14,280 nucleotides of DNA, taken from positions 1 to 14,280 of the forward strand of contig DIWD01000022.1 of the NCBI GenBank assembly GCA_002428405.1, given 5' to 3'. The notes below the pieces were generated by a model. That model worked only from the letters and a program-made list of their open reading frames with translations. It ran no database searches and was not told the DNA's origin. Position numbers and translations under genes: made by a program. The DNA comes from a bacterium UBA6115. Lineage in GTDB: Bacteria > Bacillota_A > Clostridia > Christensenellales > Aristaeellaceae. This document shows, in pieces, positions 14,249 to 14,280 of the stretch (its first letter is position 1; each line of letters begins with the position of its first letter).

Positions 14249-14280
14249 ACCCATCAAGCAAAATCCCTTTCGGTTCATAA

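Overview
The window is a GC-rich (roughly 58%) stretch of bacterial chromosome. Gene content points to an anaerobic, fermentative, carbohydrate-using member of the Bacillota (Clostridia or Christensenellales-like): GTP-dependent PEP carboxykinase, a complete unsaturated-uronate catabolic operon, TRAP-transporter remnants, a secreted protein with a Pro/Thr/Glu linker, strong AGGAGG ribosome binding sites and sigma-A type promoters. The lineage is an inference from style and content; no rRNA or other marker gene is present.

Left part (1-4200). A nearly complete pckG runs leftward off the window edge. It is divergent from a LysN/MocR-type class I aminotransferase, and the 247-bp gap holds two back-to-back sigma-A type promoters, an inverted repeat over one -35 box, and a hairpin at the start of the pckG leader. 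Downstream lies an Fpg/Nei-family protein that lacks the usual catalytic proline and lysine. A bidirectional terminator separates it from the next gene.

Middle part (4200-7700). A leftward gene encodes a large secreted protein with three lipocalin-like repeats, a Pro/Thr linker and a beta-propeller-like C-terminus. A gap of about 0.5 kb follows, with no convincing gene but with several hairpins and two small antisense reading frames. A guanine-deaminase-like nucleoside deaminase then reads rightward from a good promoter.

Right part (7700-13460). One leftward operon encodes unsaturated-uronate catabolism: kduI, a KduD/gluconate-5-dehydrogenase-type SDR, a truncated TRAP DctM, kdgF, a KDPG aldolase fused to a VOC domain, kdgK, a DUF7402-like galactose-binding-fold protein, and a C-terminal remnant of a fumarylacetoacetate hydrolase (FAH). 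KdgF opens the unsaturated uronate ring, KduI and the SDR make 2-keto-3-deoxygluconate (KDG), KdgK phosphorylates it and the aldolase splits KDPG to pyruvate and glyceraldehyde-3-phosphate. A strong promoter at 13428-13456, an inverted repeat just past the predicted start site and a CRE-like site control it. Two gene remnants, each starting right after the stop of an intact gene, suggest recent internal deletions in this operon. A rightward two-TM zinc-ribbon protein ends the window.

No CRISPR array, tRNA, rRNA, insertion sequence or phage gene was seen. I find no clear new multi-gene system. The best leads are the altered Fpg family protein, the aldolase-VOC fusion, the secreted repeat protein and the two operon scars.
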